From assembly GCA_041071465.1 (NCBI GenBank), contig CP163498.1, positions 2,322,501 through 2,386,500 of the forward strand: a DNA stretch of 64,000 bases, read 5' to 3'. The first letter of the stretch is position 1; each line of letters begins with the position of its first letter. The translations under genes and the position numbers were made by a program. The DNA comes from Pseudomonas putida. GTDB taxonomy: Bacteria > Pseudomonadota > Gammaproteobacteria > Pseudomonadales > Pseudomonadaceae. The notes below the pieces were generated by a model. That model was not told where the DNA came from. It saw only the letters and a list, made by a program, of their open reading frames with translations, and ran no database searches. Of the stretch, positions 31,601 through 40,090 are shown in pieces.

Positions 31601-33581
31601 GGTGAAACTGGTCGGCATTACCACCGCCCTGACCGATACCGATGGCTCCGAAACCCTGAACGTGACCCTCAGCGGTATTCCGAAAGGTACCGTGCTGAGT
31701 GACGGTGCAGGCCATACCGTCACAGTAGGCAGCACCCCGGTCGATGTGACTGGCTGGAAACTCAGCGGGTTGACCCTCACGCCGCCGGCCTACTACAAAG
31801 GCTCGTTCGACATCACTGTCACCTCGACGGCCACCGAAAGCCTGGGCGGGTCAGCCATCACCACCGGCAACATCCCGGTGACGGTATACGCTGCGACCTA
31901 CAAGGCCAGCGTGGGTACCACGGGCAATGACACCATGATCGGCAGCGAAGGCAACGACATCATCGTCGCCGACGTGTCGGGCCTGAACGTGGTGCAGGGC
32001 AAGAACTACAACATTGCCTTCATGGTCGACAGCTCGGGCAGTATGAGTGACAAGTCGATTGCCGATGCGAAGACGCAGTTGGCCTCGGTGTTCAATTCGC
32101 TCAAGGCCAGCCTGGGTTCCGACACCTCCGGTACCGTGAACATCTTCCTGGTGGACTTCGATACCCAGGTGAACAAGAACGTGGCGGTCAACCTTGCCGA
32201 CCCTGATGCCTTGAGCAAGCTGCAGGCGGTATTGAACTCGATGGTGGGTGGCTACTACGGTGGCGGCACCAACTATGAAGACGCGTTCAAGACCACGTCC
32301 AACTTCTTCAACAGCACCATGGCCACCAGCAACAAAGGTGCGGAGAACCTGACCTACTTCATCACCGACGGTAAGCCAACCTATTACCAGAGCGGGGAGT
32401 CCACCAACCCTAGCCTGTGGAAGAATGGCAAGAACCTGGATGATGTGGTCAACGTCAACAACTACAAGATGGGCGATACCTTCAGTGCCTGGGCCGACAG
32501 CACTCACAAGGTCGAGATCAGTAGCAGTGGCGTAGTCAAAGTGCTGACCTACACCGAGAAAAAAGGCGAGTTGGTGTATGACTCCACCAAGACGGTTGGC
32601 ACCTTGCATGCACAGGGGGATGGCACCTATGAATTCTCCAGCCTGGGTGGTACTGGCTACGCCGACTACTGGAACTACGTGGATTCGGCGGCGGGTTCCA
32701 CTGCGAGTTTCGCAGTGCTGGGCGGCACCAACGGCTTGAGTAAGGTGCAGGCCATCGGCCTGAACAGCGATGTCACGCTGAACGACCTGAAACCTTACGA
32801 CAGCGCTGGCAAGCCACAGACCAACATCGATCCGTCCGACTTGGCGAAGGCGATTCTTGGCCACTCCGAAGCAACGGTGCCAGGTGCCGACACCATCGAC
32901 GGTGGCAACGGCAACGACATCATCTTCGGTGACTTGATCACCCTCAACGGCGTTGTCAGCGAGGGCTACCAGGCCCTGCAGACCTACGTTGCGCAGAAGA
33001 GCGGTGTCGAGGTCAGCTCCGTCACCACCAGCAATGTCCACCAGTACATCACCGAGCACTACACCGAGTTCGATATCTCCGGTGCCAAAGACGGCAATGA
33101 CATTCTGTCCGGCGGCAACGGCAACGATATCCTCTTCGGCCAAGGTGGTAACGACACCCTCGATGGTGGCAGAGGTAACGACATCCTGCTGGGCGGTAGT
33201 GGCAATGACACCCTCATCGGTGGCCACGGCGACGATATCCTGATCGGTGGCAGCGGTGCCGACACCTTCGTTTGGAAGGCTGGCGACTTCGGCAACGACG
33301 TCATCAAGGACTTCAAGCTGAGCGACAAGGACAAGATCGACTTGAGCGATCTGCTGCAGGGTGAGAAAGGCAGCACCATCGACAATTACCTGAAGCTCAC
33401 TACGGTGGACGGCACGACGACGCTGCAGGTCAGCAGCGAAGGCAAGCTCAACGCCGCCGGTGGCCTGGCAAATGCCGATGTGACCATCAAGCTGGAAGGG
33501 GTGAACTGGTCCAACACCACGATCAATTCGTTGATCAGCGGTGCTGACCCGACCATCATCATTCACAACAAGGACAACTGA
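13298..33581 (+). CDS. lapA: LapA giant surface adhesin (reading frame broken by an indel cluster)
   Basis: LapA is the biofilm adhesin secreted by LapBC and tethered in the outer membrane. It mediates irreversible attachment. If the frame is restored it encodes about 6,760 residues; KT2440 LapA is longer (about 8,700 from memory). Order: an N-terminal retention module with the LapG site TAAG at residues 107-110; seven 100-residue repeats; about twenty 219-225-residue repeats; a Calx-beta-like domain; a PA14-like domain; a vWFA domain with MIDAS; RTX nonapeptides; and a C-terminal secretion signal. The ATG at 13298 follows GGAGAG. The frame is open at 13298-22117 and from 24862 to 33581. Between them seven indels move it between frames, with net length change -5. 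lapB-lapC read divergently; a strong hairpin follows the stop. Confidence 0.93.
14132..16231 (+). repeat. lapA: Seven tandem 300-bp repeats in lapA
   Basis: Seven units of exactly 300 bp (100 residues) start at 14132, 14432, 14732, 15032, 15332, 15632 and 15932. They differ by only scattered substitutions. Each encodes a beta-sandwich-like unit containing SVTEGGVITYTVTLSNPAQ and ATGGNFEQLTPNPTPAQTT. A divergent copy precedes the array at about 13835-14131. Near identity implies concerted evolution by recombination. Confidence 0.97.
16904..30265 (+). repeat. lapA: About twenty tandem 657-675-bp repeats in lapA
   Basis: Units begin near the GDLVKVTITADQ coding segment at about 16904, 17561, 18218, 18878, 19535, 20192, 20849, 21524 and so on to about 29589. 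Early units are 657-660 bp and later ones 675 bp; the extra six codons encode an expanded PGNPGGTN linker. Each unit holds two beta-sandwich modules: SVAENVKPTFTVH...GDDVY, then SVTEGGEITYTITLTNKDG...DNVY. A divergent first copy lies at 16232-16903. Subtypes differ in the second module (SELYFKL, GALTFTL, AALTFTLDD). Confidence 0.95.
22024..24862 (+). other. lapA: Cluster of seven frame-breaking indels within the lapA repeats
   Basis: Comparison with intact units shows: loss of one C near 22027 (GCCCGG for GCCCCGG); a scrambled -5 segment near 22848-22856; an extra base near 23213 (GAAAGTTGACC); an extra base near 23414 (CCTGATGATC for CCTGTGATC); loss of one C near 23680; an extra base near 24199 (ACTCAGGGGCAAC); and loss of one G near 24860 (CCGGCAACG). 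The net change of -5 accounts for the frame change between the two long open segments. No such indels are seen in the rest of the 20-kb gene. Error in a collapsed repeat is more likely than natural decay. Confidence 0.85.
30266..31900 (+). other. lapA: LapA distal domains: Calx-beta-like, Ig/cadherin-like and PA14-like
   Basis: After the repeat array, 30269-30612 encodes a Calx-beta-like domain (SSLTEGETGQYTLTLSN ... ILDND). A cadherin- or Ig-like segment follows (GVEDTDYVFAWSDFKVTDAD). At about 31036-31500 there is a PA14-like, possibly glycan-binding, domain (SGLIYLEAGKTYTFSGTADD; GYYPIEVYHANQSG). In related RTX adhesins such domains at the distal tip bind sugars or surfaces. The assignment rests on motif resemblance. 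Confidence 0.65.
31990..32880 (+). other. lapA: LapA von Willebrand factor A domain
   Basis: This stretch encodes a vWFA fold. The first MIDAS segment is DSSGS (32028-32042, in FMVDSSGSMSD). GGGTNYEDA supplies the threonine and ITDGKP supplies the later aspartate. A divalent cation held there usually mediates ligand binding. In P. putida and P. fluorescens LapA this region contributes to surface attachment. Confidence 0.85.
32881..33581 (+). other. lapA: LapA RTX repeats and C-terminal type I secretion signal
   Basis: Glycine/aspartate-rich calcium-binding nonapeptides occur at about 32885-32935 (GGNGNDIIFGD) and 33090-33270 (GGNGNDILFGQGGNDTLDGG and following). An earlier pair lies near 31915. 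The last 60 or so residues (FKLSDKDKIDLSDLL, then NTTINSLISGADP) form the uncleaved C-terminal export signal read by LapB. Confidence 0.88.
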
Positions 33582-33586
33582 TGGAC

Positions 33587-33618
33587 CCGGGGCCGCGTAG
33601 CGGCCCCGGCTCTTTCCT
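33587..33618 (+). terminator. Hairpin terminator after lapA
   Basis: CCGGGGCCGC, loop GTA, GCGGCCCCGG is a perfect 10-bp stem 5 bases after the lapA stop. It is followed by CTCTTTCCT, a modest pyrimidine tract. Confidence 0.7.
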
Positions 33619-33706
33619 GCCTTTCGCCAACAGCGCATACTCTGGCGCCGGGCCTGCGTGCCCGGCGATCTTTGCCTATGCTGCTGTCTACCAACAAGGA
33701 ACCAAC

Positions 33707-34066
33707 GTGACGAGGGACACCGCCATGTTCTACGTGCAACGCGACGCTGCCGGCCAGTTGCTGCGGGTAGAAGCAGCCGCCTTTGACCAGTTCACCGAAA
33801 TGCTCCCTGCCGACCATGCCGATATCCAGGAGTGGTTTGCCGACGACGTCGTGGAAAACAGCCTCAACCAGCTCAAGCAAAGCGACCTGGACATGATCCG
33901 CGTGCTTGAGGACCTGATCGATGTGCTGACTGCCAAAGGCGTATTCAAGATCACTGACCTACCCGCCGGTGCCCAGGCCAAGCTGCTCAACCGCTCCACG
34001 GCGCGCAAGGCACTCAGCAGCCTGAACAACCTCATCGATGAAGAAGAGCAGGGCGGGCTGATCTGA
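33707..34066 (+). CDS. Conserved small protein of unknown function downstream of lapA
   Basis: This encodes 119 residues from a GTG at 33707, which has AAGGA seven bases upstream; an ATG at 33725 (MFYVQRDAAGQL) is a good alternative. The protein is acidic, predicted mostly helical, without signal peptide or membrane segment (motifs EWFADDVVENSL, DLDMIRVLEDLIDVLTAKG, LIDEEEQGGLI). I recall that similar short pseudomonad proteins are often labelled 'tryptophan synthase subunit beta'. This protein is far too short for that and shows no pyridoxal-phosphate site, so I assign no function. It may be transcribed separately from lapA because a hairpin intervenes. Confidence 0.8.
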   Translation: MTRDTAMFYVQRDAAGQLLRVEAAAFDQFTEMLPADHADIQEWFADDVVENSLNQLKQSDLDMIRVLEDLIDVLTAKGVFKITDLPAGAQAKLLNRSTARKALSSLNNLIDEEEQGGLI

Positions 34067-34264
34067 TTGCGAACCGAGCAAATCCCAGTGCTATGGTTAT
34101 TCTTTAAAGGTATTTAAAATATAGCTCTTATGACTTTATAGTCACTTCCACTGCGTACCCGTCGACCAATCGATGCGCCGCACGACTTGAACCCACACGG
34201 GAAATCCCCGTGCGTTTCTGATCGTTGCGCGCCGTTGAAGTCGCGCACTGCGTGGGAGTGAAAA

Positions 34265-35164
34265 ATGTCAGCCGCCTCGAACGCCTTGTCGACCATCGAC
34301 AGCGCCCAGCCGCAATGCTTCGAAATCCGCCCGTTCTCCGGTGCCGTCGGCGCCGAGATCATCGGCCTGGACCTGGCCAGACCGGTCAACGTCGAGGATT
34401 TCGCCCGTATTCATCGCGCCCACCTCGACCACCATGTACTGGTGTTCCGCGACCAGCGCATCAGCCCGCAACAGCAGATTACGTTCAGCCGCCGCTTCGG
34501 TGAGTTGCAGATCCATGTGCTCAAGCAGTTCCTGCTTACAGGCCATCCCGAGATCCTGATCGTTTCCAACATCGTCGAAAACGGTCAAAACATTGGTCTG
34601 GGTGATGCCGGCAAGTTCTGGCACTCGGACCTGTCGTACAAAGCGCTGCCCAGCCTCGGCTCCATGCTGCATGCCCAGGAGCTGCCCAGCGAAGGCGGCG
34701 ACACCCTGTTCGCGGACATGCACAAAGCCTGGGACGCCGTACCCGACGCCTTGCGCAAAGTGGTTGAGGGCCGCAGCGCTGCTCACTCCTACACCGCCCG
34801 TTACGCCGAGACCAAATTCGAAGGCAACTGGCGCCCGACCCTGACCGCCGAGCAATTGGCGCAGGTACAGGAAGTCATCCACCCGGTGGTCCGCACCCAC
34901 CCGGAAAACGACCGCAAGGCCCTGTTCGTCAGCGAAGGCTTCACCACCCGCATCGTCGGCCTGCCAGACGACGAAAGCCGCGACGTGCTGCAACAGCTGT
35001 ACGCCTTGAGCGTGCTGGAGAAGAACATCTACCGCCACCAGTGGCAGCCCCACGACCTGGTCTTCTGGGACAACCGCTCGCTGATCCACCTGGCCACCGG
35101 CTGCCCCGCACACCTGCGGCGCAAGCTGTACCGCACCACCATCCAGGGCGATGCCCCGTTCTGA
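34265..35164 (+). CDS. TauD/TfdA-family Fe(II)/2-oxoglutarate dioxygenase
   Basis: The product is a 299-residue cytoplasmic dioxygenase. The iron ligands are His120 and Asp122 (in WHSDLSY) and His275 (in SLIHLA), and Arg290 (KLYRTT) is placed to bind 2-oxoglutarate. Family members oxidise a carbon next to a sulfonate, sulfate ester or similar group, using 2-oxoglutarate and O2. It is the first gene of a four-gene unit with an SsuA/TauA-like binding protein, ATPase and permease. That makes an organosulfur substrate likely, but the actual substrate is unknown. A GGAGTG site precedes the ATG. Confidence 0.9.
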   Translation: MSAASNALSTIDSAQPQCFEIRPFSGAVGAEIIGLDLARPVNVEDFARIHRAHLDHHVLVFRDQRISPQQQITFSRRFGELQIHVLKQFLLTGHPEILIVSNIVENGQNIGLGDAGKFWHSDLSYKALPSLGSMLHAQELPSEGGDTLFADMHKAWDAVPDALRKVVEGRSAAHSYTARYAETKFEGNWRPTLTAEQLAQVQEVIHPVVRTHPENDRKALFVSEGFTTRIVGLPDDESRDVLQQLYALSVLEKNIYRHQWQPHDLVFWDNRSLIHLATGCPAHLRRKLYRTTIQGDAPF

Positions 35165-35182
35165 CGACTGAGGAACCCCATC

Positions 35183-36202
35183 ATGCGCAATTCCATCAGC
35201 CGCCTGGCGGCAAGCATCGGCCTCGGCGCGAGCCTGGTCATCGGCAGCCTGGCCGCCCCCGCTGCGGCCCAGGCCGAAGGCAAAATCCGCATTGCCGAGC
35301 AGTTCGGCATCGTTTACCTGCTGCTCAACGTGGTGCGTGACCAGCACCTGATCGAGAAGCACGGCAAGGAGCAGGGCATCGACATCGATGTCGACTGGGC
35401 GCAGTTGTCGGGTGGTTCGGCCATCAACGATGCACTGCTGTCCGGCTCGGTGGACATCGCCGGTGCCGGCGTCGGCCCGCTGCTTACTGTGTGGGACCGC
35501 ACCAAGGGGCGGCAGAACGTCAAGGCTGTGGCTTCGCTGGGTAACTTTCCATACTACCTGGTCAGCAGCAACCCCAACGTGAAGACCATCGCCGACATCT
35601 CCGACAAGGACCGCATCGCCGTGCCCGCGGTAGGTGTTTCGGTGCAGTCGCGCTTCCTGCAGTACGCCGCCGCCCAGCAGTGGGGCGACAAGGAATACAA
35701 CCGCCTCGACAAATACACCCTGGCCGTACCGCACCCGGATGCCACTGCCGCGCTGCTGGCCGGTGGCACTGAGCTGAACGGGCACTTCTCCAACCCACCG
35801 TTCCAGGACCAGGTGCTGGCCAACAAGGACGTGCATGTGGTGCTCAACAGCTACGACCTGCTTGGCCCCAACTCGCCGACCTTGCTTTTCGCTACCGAGA
35901 AATTCCGCAAGGACAACCCCAAAACCTACAAGGCCTTTGTCGACGCCCTGGCCGAAGCCGCAGACTTCGCTCAGAAGGACAAAGCCGCCGCAGCCGATAC
36001 CTACATCCGCGTGACCAAGGCCAAGATCGACCGCGACGCGCTGATCAAGCTGATCGACAACCCGCAGTACGAGTTCACCGTCACGCCAAAGAACACCTAC
36101 AAGCTGGCCGACTTCCTCTATCGGGTAGGCGCTATCAAGAACAAGCCGGCATCGTGGAAGGACTACTTCTTCCAGGACGAACGCCCGCTGCAGGGGAGCT
36201 GA
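35183..36202 (+). CDS. ABC transporter periplasmic substrate-binding protein (SsuA/TauA-like)
   Basis: The product is a 339-residue NMT1/SsuA-type binding protein. The signal peptide has a hydrophobic core (IGLGASLVIGSLAAPAAA) and a probable cleavage after AQA near residue 31. The mature protein begins with a strand typical of the family (KIRIAEQFGIVYLLLNV) and carries the SGSVDIAGAGVGPLL ligand-pocket segment. It would deliver an aliphatic sulfonate, sulfate ester or related compound to the permease encoded downstream. It starts 18 bp after the dioxygenase gene with a GAGGAA site. Confidence 0.9.
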   Translation: MRNSISRLAASIGLGASLVIGSLAAPAAAQAEGKIRIAEQFGIVYLLLNVVRDQHLIEKHGKEQGIDIDVDWAQLSGGSAINDALLSGSVDIAGAGVGPLLTVWDRTKGRQNVKAVASLGNFPYYLVSSNPNVKTIADISDKDRIAVPAVGVSVQSRFLQYAAAQQWGDKEYNRLDKYTLAVPHPDATAALLAGGTELNGHFSNPPFQDQVLANKDVHVVLNSYDLLGPNSPTLLFATEKFRKDNPKTYKAFVDALAEAADFAQKDKAAAADTYIRVTKAKIDRDALIKLIDNPQYEFTVTPKNTYKLADFLYRVGAIKNKPASWKDYFFQDERPLQGS

Positions 36203-36208
36203 CCGATC

Positions 36209-37072
36209 ATGACCGCCCCTTTGCCAGGCCACACGGCCAGCAACCTGAGCCGTGTCGCCACGCCACCTTTGCTCAAGGTGGATAACCTCAGCCTCGAATA
36301 CCGCACCGCGCAGCGCGTGGTGCGGGCCACCCACCAGGTCAGCTTCGAAGTCGACCGTGCCGACCGTTTCGTGCTGCTCGGGCCTTCTGGTTGCGGCAAG
36401 TCCACCTTGCTCAAAGCCGTCGCCGGTTTCATTCAACCGCAGGAAGGGCAGATTCTGCTGCAGGGCCAAGCGGTGCATGGCCCAGGTCCAGACCGCATCG
36501 TGGTGTTTCAGGAGTTCGACCAACTGCCGCCGTGGAAAACGGTGAAGCAGAACGTCATGTTCCCGTTGCTGGTGGCAGGCCAGCTCAAGCGCGCCGAAGC
36601 CGAAGAGCGGGCGCTGCATTACCTGGAAAAGGTTGGTCTGGCCGCCTTTGCCGATGCTTATCCACACACCCTGTCGGGTGGTATGAAGGCACGTGTGGCG
36701 ATTGCCAGGGCGTTGGCCACCCAGCCGAAGATCCTGCTGATGGATGAGCCGTTCGCTGCACTGGATGCGCTGACCCGGCGCAAGATGCAGGAAGAACTGC
36801 TGCTGCTGTGGGAAGAGGTGCGTTTCACCCTGTTGTTCGTTACCCATTCCATCGAAGAAGCGCTGGTAGTGGGCAACCGCATCCTGCTGCTGTCGCCGCA
36901 CCCGGGGCGGGTGAGGGCGGAAGTGCACAGCCATCAATATGATCTGGGCAGCCTGGGCGGCAGCGATTTCCAGGCCAGTGCAAGGCGTATCCACCGCTTG
37001 CTGTTCGATGAGGCAGACGTCCCGGAACAGCCCGACGACCTTGGTTTCAACGATATCCGCATCGCCTACTGA
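36209..37072 (+). CDS. ABC importer ATP-binding protein (SsuB/TauB-like)
   Basis: The product is a 287-residue ATPase. Walker A is GPSGCGKST, the signature is LSGGMKARVAIARAL, and Walker B is ILLMDEPFAALDALTR, followed by the switch His in VTHSIEEA. The deviation LSGGM for LSGGQ is common in this subfamily. It powers import of the substrate captured by the upstream binding protein. It lies 6 bp after that gene, with GGGGAGC as ribosome-binding site. Confidence 0.93.
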   Translation: MTAPLPGHTASNLSRVATPPLLKVDNLSLEYRTAQRVVRATHQVSFEVDRADRFVLLGPSGCGKSTLLKAVAGFIQPQEGQILLQGQAVHGPGPDRIVVFQEFDQLPPWKTVKQNVMFPLLVAGQLKRAEAEERALHYLEKVGLAAFADAYPHTLSGGMKARVAIARALATQPKILLMDEPFAALDALTRRKMQEELLLLWEEVRFTLLFVTHSIEEALVVGNRILLLSPHPGRVRAEVHSHQYDLGSLGGSDFQASARRIHRLLFDEADVPEQPDDLGFNDIRIAY

Positions 37073-37086
37073 CAGGAGCTTCAGCC

Positions 37087-37950
37087 ATGACCACTACACC
37101 TGTACGCCAGGAATACGAGGTGCAGCTGGAGCCCCTGCTCAGTGTACCCCTGGAACGCCAACTCCCCTTGGCCCAACGCCTGTGGCAGCAAGGCTGGCTG
37201 CGCAAGGCGCTGATCCTGCTGGTAATCGCTGTGCTATGGGAGGCCGTTGCTCGCTATCAGGATAATGACCTGCTGTTGCCGAGCTTCCTGCAAACCGCCG
37301 CGGCCCTGTGGGACGGCCTTGTGAGTGGCGAGCTGCCCGCCAAGGTCGGGGTTTCGCTGGTGATACTGCTCAAGGGCTATGTGCTGGGTATCGTCCTGGC
37401 TTTCGGCTTGACCAGCCTGGCGGTTTCGACCCAACTGGGGCGGGACTTGCTGGGCACGTTAACCTCGATGTTCAACCCATTGCCGGCCATTGCCCTGTTG
37501 CCGTTGGCCTTGCTGTGGTTTGGGCTGGGTGATAACAGCCTGATCTTCGTGCTGGTGCATTCGGTGCTGTGGGCGCTGGCGCTGAATACCTATGCCGGTT
37601 TCCTTGGTGTGTCGGAAACGCTGCGCATGGCTGGGCGTAACTATGGCCTCAAAGGGTTGCGGCTAGTGCTGCACATCCTGGTGCCGGCAGCCTTGCCGTC
37701 GATCTTGTCGGGGTTGAAGATCGGCTGGGCGTTCGCCTGGCGCACGCTGATCGCTGCCGAGTTGGTGTTTGGTGCCAGCAGCGGCAAAGGCGGGCTGGGC
37801 TGGTACATCTTCCAGAACCGCAATGAGCTATATACCGACAAGGTGTTTGCCGGGTTGGCGGTGGTGATCCTGATTGGTTTGCTGGTGGAAGGGTTGGTGT
37901 TCAATACACTGGAGCGGCTGACCGTGCGGCGTTGGGGGATGCAGCGGTAA
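37087..37950 (+). CDS. ABC importer permease (SsuC/TauC-like)
   Basis: The product is a 287-residue inner-membrane permease with about six transmembrane helices. The cytoplasmic EAA-type loop that contacts the ATPase is visible (NYGLKGLRLVLHILVPAALP in outline). It closes the dioxygenase-transporter operon, starting 14 bp after the ATPase gene with a CAGGAGC site. About 210 bp without coding sequence separate it from hcp. Confidence 0.92.
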   Translation: MTTTPVRQEYEVQLEPLLSVPLERQLPLAQRLWQQGWLRKALILLVIAVLWEAVARYQDNDLLLPSFLQTAAALWDGLVSGELPAKVGVSLVILLKGYVLGIVLAFGLTSLAVSTQLGRDLLGTLTSMFNPLPAIALLPLALLWFGLGDNSLIFVLVHSVLWALALNTYAGFLGVSETLRMAGRNYGLKGLRLVLHILVPAALPSILSGLKIGWAFAWRTLIAAELVFGASSGKGGLGWYIFQNRNELYTDKVFAGLAVVILIGLLVEGLVFNTLERLTVRRWGMQR

Positions 37951-38160
37951 ACGGTATCGTCATGGCGGCCGTACGCAGGTTTGTTGCGGCGTGCGGGCCG
38001 CTAACCAAATCCAGAAATACTTTCAAACATCTGTTATCCAAAAAGATCGTGAAATTCGTAGGAAACTTCTGAATCTTGCATCGATCTCCATAGAAAGATT
38101 GCGGCCGTTCTTTCCCGAGCCTAGCCTGTTCCGCTCCGTCATTTACAAGGAGCAGTAATC

Positions 38161-38649
38161 ATGGCTTTCGATGCCTATATTCAAATCGCGGAAATCGCTG
38201 GCGAAGCAAAAGACGAGCAATACAGCAACTGGATCGAGATCCTCGGTTACACATTTGGTGCCAGCCAAAGCACCTCCGTCACCGCGAGTTCTGCAGGCGG
38301 CGCCACTTTCGGGCGCACCACGCTGAGCAATCTGACCTTCACCAAGTACCTGGACAACGCCAGTTGCAAACTGCTCGAAGCCAGTTGCGCGGGGCAGCAC
38401 CTGAAGGAAGTGAAGCTGGTCGTCTGCCGCGCCGGTAGCGACAAGCTCAAGTACTACGAAGTGGTGCTCGAGGAAGTGATCATCGCCGACTACGCACAAA
38501 GCGCGCATGCCGGTGTGCCGACTGAAATCGTTCAGCTCAACTACGGCCGTATCAAGACTACCTACACCCGGCAGCAGCGCGTCGACGGCAGTGCTGGCGG
38601 CAATGTGACCGGTGGCTGGGACCGAATTGCCAACAAGAAGTTTGCGTGA
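38161..38649 (+). CDS. hcp: Hcp, type VI secretion tube/effector-carrier protein
   Basis: The product is a 162-residue Hcp-family protein (MAFDAYIQIAEIAGEAKDEQ start; TFGRTTLSNLTFTKYLDNASCKL; YEVVLEEVIIADY). Hcp forms hexameric rings that stack into the type VI secretion tube and can carry small effectors in the lumen. It has a clear AAGGAG site. No sheath, baseplate, VgrG or ClpV gene is in the window, so this is an orphan hcp depending on a secretion apparatus elsewhere. The effector gene starts 9 bp downstream, which suggests it is the cargo. Confidence 0.93.
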   Translation: MAFDAYIQIAEIAGEAKDEQYSNWIEILGYTFGASQSTSVTASSAGGATFGRTTLSNLTFTKYLDNASCKLLEASCAGQHLKEVKLVVCRAGSDKLKYYEVVLEEVIIADYAQSAHAGVPTEIVQLNYGRIKTTYTRQQRVDGSAGGNVTGGWDRIANKKFA

Positions 38650-38658
38650 GGAACGACC

Positions 38659-39642
38659 ATGTCCGAGGCACGCAGCTTTATAAATCCAAGGGCGCAGAAC
38701 TACGCGACCCTGAAAAATGGCACGCCCATGAGCGCCAACCAGCAGGCCAAGTTCGATGTGCTCAATGCGCATATCGTCAATACGGTGGTCTTGGCCGGTG
38801 AACTGGTAATCGTCGGTGATCCCGACACTTCCTACTGCACCAGCCATGAAGCCTTTCTAATGGCCAAGGCGGCGGGCATCCACCGCGACATCATGCTCAA
38901 CGGTGGCGGTGTCGACGGGTTCTTGCTGGAAAACTTCGAGATGCTACAGAGTCTACTGGCCCATGCGTCGATAGGGGCAGGGGCAGCGAGCGATGGCTGG
39001 GCCAGGCATCTGGATGCGATCAAGAAGACGCTGGAGCAGATCGAGCAACTGCACCGCGCGCATATGAGCGGGGGTGCATTCAGGGAGCGCGAAGAGTTTT
39101 ATGCAAAGCGCGCGGTGTTGTTCGGAACCCTGGATGAACAGCTCGGGTGGGCCGCTGCATACGGCACAGGGCTAAAGAATCATGGGTCGATCAAGCGGAT
39201 GTTGCAGCTCTCTAGCAAAAGCTACTTGAGTACCGGGGAAATTTCAAAATATGCCGACAAGGTAGCCGGAGTCGCTAGGGCTGCGGATATGATCAAGAAA
39301 GGGGGATACCTCGGGGTCGCATTGGATGTCGCCGCTACGGGGTTGGAAATTCACAAAGCTTGTATACTTGGGCGAGAAGAAGAATGCACCAGAGCAAAAT
39401 ATGTCGAAGGTAGCTCATTAGTATTAGGCTTGACGGGAGGCAGTCTAGGCGGTGCATTCGGTGGCGCAATTGCCACGACCGGTTGCGCAGTTGTCCTTGG
39501 TGCAGTGACCGGACCTGGTGCTCTAGTCTGTGGGGTTGTGGGCGGAGCAGTAGGGGGTGCCGTTGGAGGCGAAATAGGAAATGCGGGTGGAGAATTTATT
39601 GGCGATCTGATTTATCGCAAGGTCTCAGATGATACCAATTGA
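38659..39642 (+). CDS. Putative Hcp-dependent type VI effector with glycine-zipper C-terminus
   Basis: I do not recognise a named family with certainty. The 327-residue protein follows hcp in the same transcript. Residues 1-124 (ELVIVGDPDT, CTSHEAFLMAKAAGIH) are absent from the second copy downstream and probably serve loading or delivery. Residues 125-327 include a helical region (EEFYAKRAVLF, GSIKRMLQLSSKSYLSTGE), a Cys-containing GREEEC motif and a long Gly-rich hydrophobic tail with GxxxG patterns (GGSLGGAFGGAIA, CGVVGGAVGGAVGGEIG). Such tails suit membrane insertion, so a pore-forming toxin acting on the target inner membrane is inferred. The next gene, encoding a small membrane protein, overlaps by 14 bp as expected for an immunity gene. 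Confidence 0.75.
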   Translation: MSEARSFINPRAQNYATLKNGTPMSANQQAKFDVLNAHIVNTVVLAGELVIVGDPDTSYCTSHEAFLMAKAAGIHRDIMLNGGGVDGFLLENFEMLQSLLAHASIGAGAASDGWARHLDAIKKTLEQIEQLHRAHMSGGAFREREEFYAKRAVLFGTLDEQLGWAAAYGTGLKNHGSIKRMLQLSSKSYLSTGEISKYADKVAGVARAADMIKKGGYLGVALDVAATGLEIHKACILGREEECTRAKYVEGSSLVLGLTGGSLGGAFGGAIATTGCAVVLGAVTGPGALVCGVVGGAVGGAVGGEIGNAGGEFIGDLIYRKVSDDTN

Positions 39643-40000
39643 GCCCGGTTGGGTGGCGCTGCTTGTTTTTAGCCCAGGGCTGATAATCCTAATTTTGCTT
39701 ATTTATATTGCTCATTTTTACGTTGAACGAATTGAATCCTTACTAGAAAAATCAAGCTATATACAAGGAATAAGGAGCACCTTTCTCCGGGCTGGACTAC
39801 CAGGGAAAGTCTTACGCACATGCTGTATTGCTTGCATGATGACAATGCCGGCTATTTATGCCCGTCGCGGGCTCATCAACATGAAGGAAGTAAACAATTT
39901 CCCACTAAAAATGAAACGGACACTCATTGGGCTCTGGCTGGCTTTGACTATCGAAATCCTATCCATGTTAGTGTTCCGCGCCTGGCTGTACTTGCGTTAG
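39629..40000 (+). CDS. Putative membrane immunity protein for the upstream effector
   Basis: The product is a 123-residue protein with hydrophobic helices near residues 8-31 (ALLVFSPGLIILILLIYIAH), 66-82 and 98-120. The start ATG lies inside the effector gene (14-bp overlap) with AAGG upstream, giving tight co-expression. Its size, membrane nature and position fit an immunity protein blocking a pore in the producer's own inner membrane. It is related to the product at 40711: both have an I-E-x-L-L-x-K-S segment, a TMP..xARR motif and KRxLxGxW. The region is AT-richer than its surroundings. Function is inferred from context. Confidence 0.65.
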   Translation: MIPIEPGWVALLVFSPGLIILILLIYIAHFYVERIESLLEKSSYIQGIRSTFLRAGLPGKVLRTCCIACMMTMPAIYARRGLINMKEVNNFPLKMKRTLIGLWLALTIEILSMLVFRAWLYLR

Positions 40001-40090
40001 CTTACACTGGCCGGTGCTGCACATAGCAAGAGTCGCCCCAAAAGTATCGACCCCTGCCGGCTGCAGCAAAGCATTCCTGATCAGCAATCG

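Noticed and set aside
34268..36994. A 908-codon minus-strand frame opposite the dioxygenase and transporter genes.
   Set aside because: It spans three well-recognised plus-strand genes and has no ribosome-binding site or domain.
37951..38160. A GC-rich imperfect hairpin (near 37965-38000) considered as a terminator or REP element.
   Set aside because: The stem needs bulges and lacks a U-tract, and the REP core is absent, so it was not listed.
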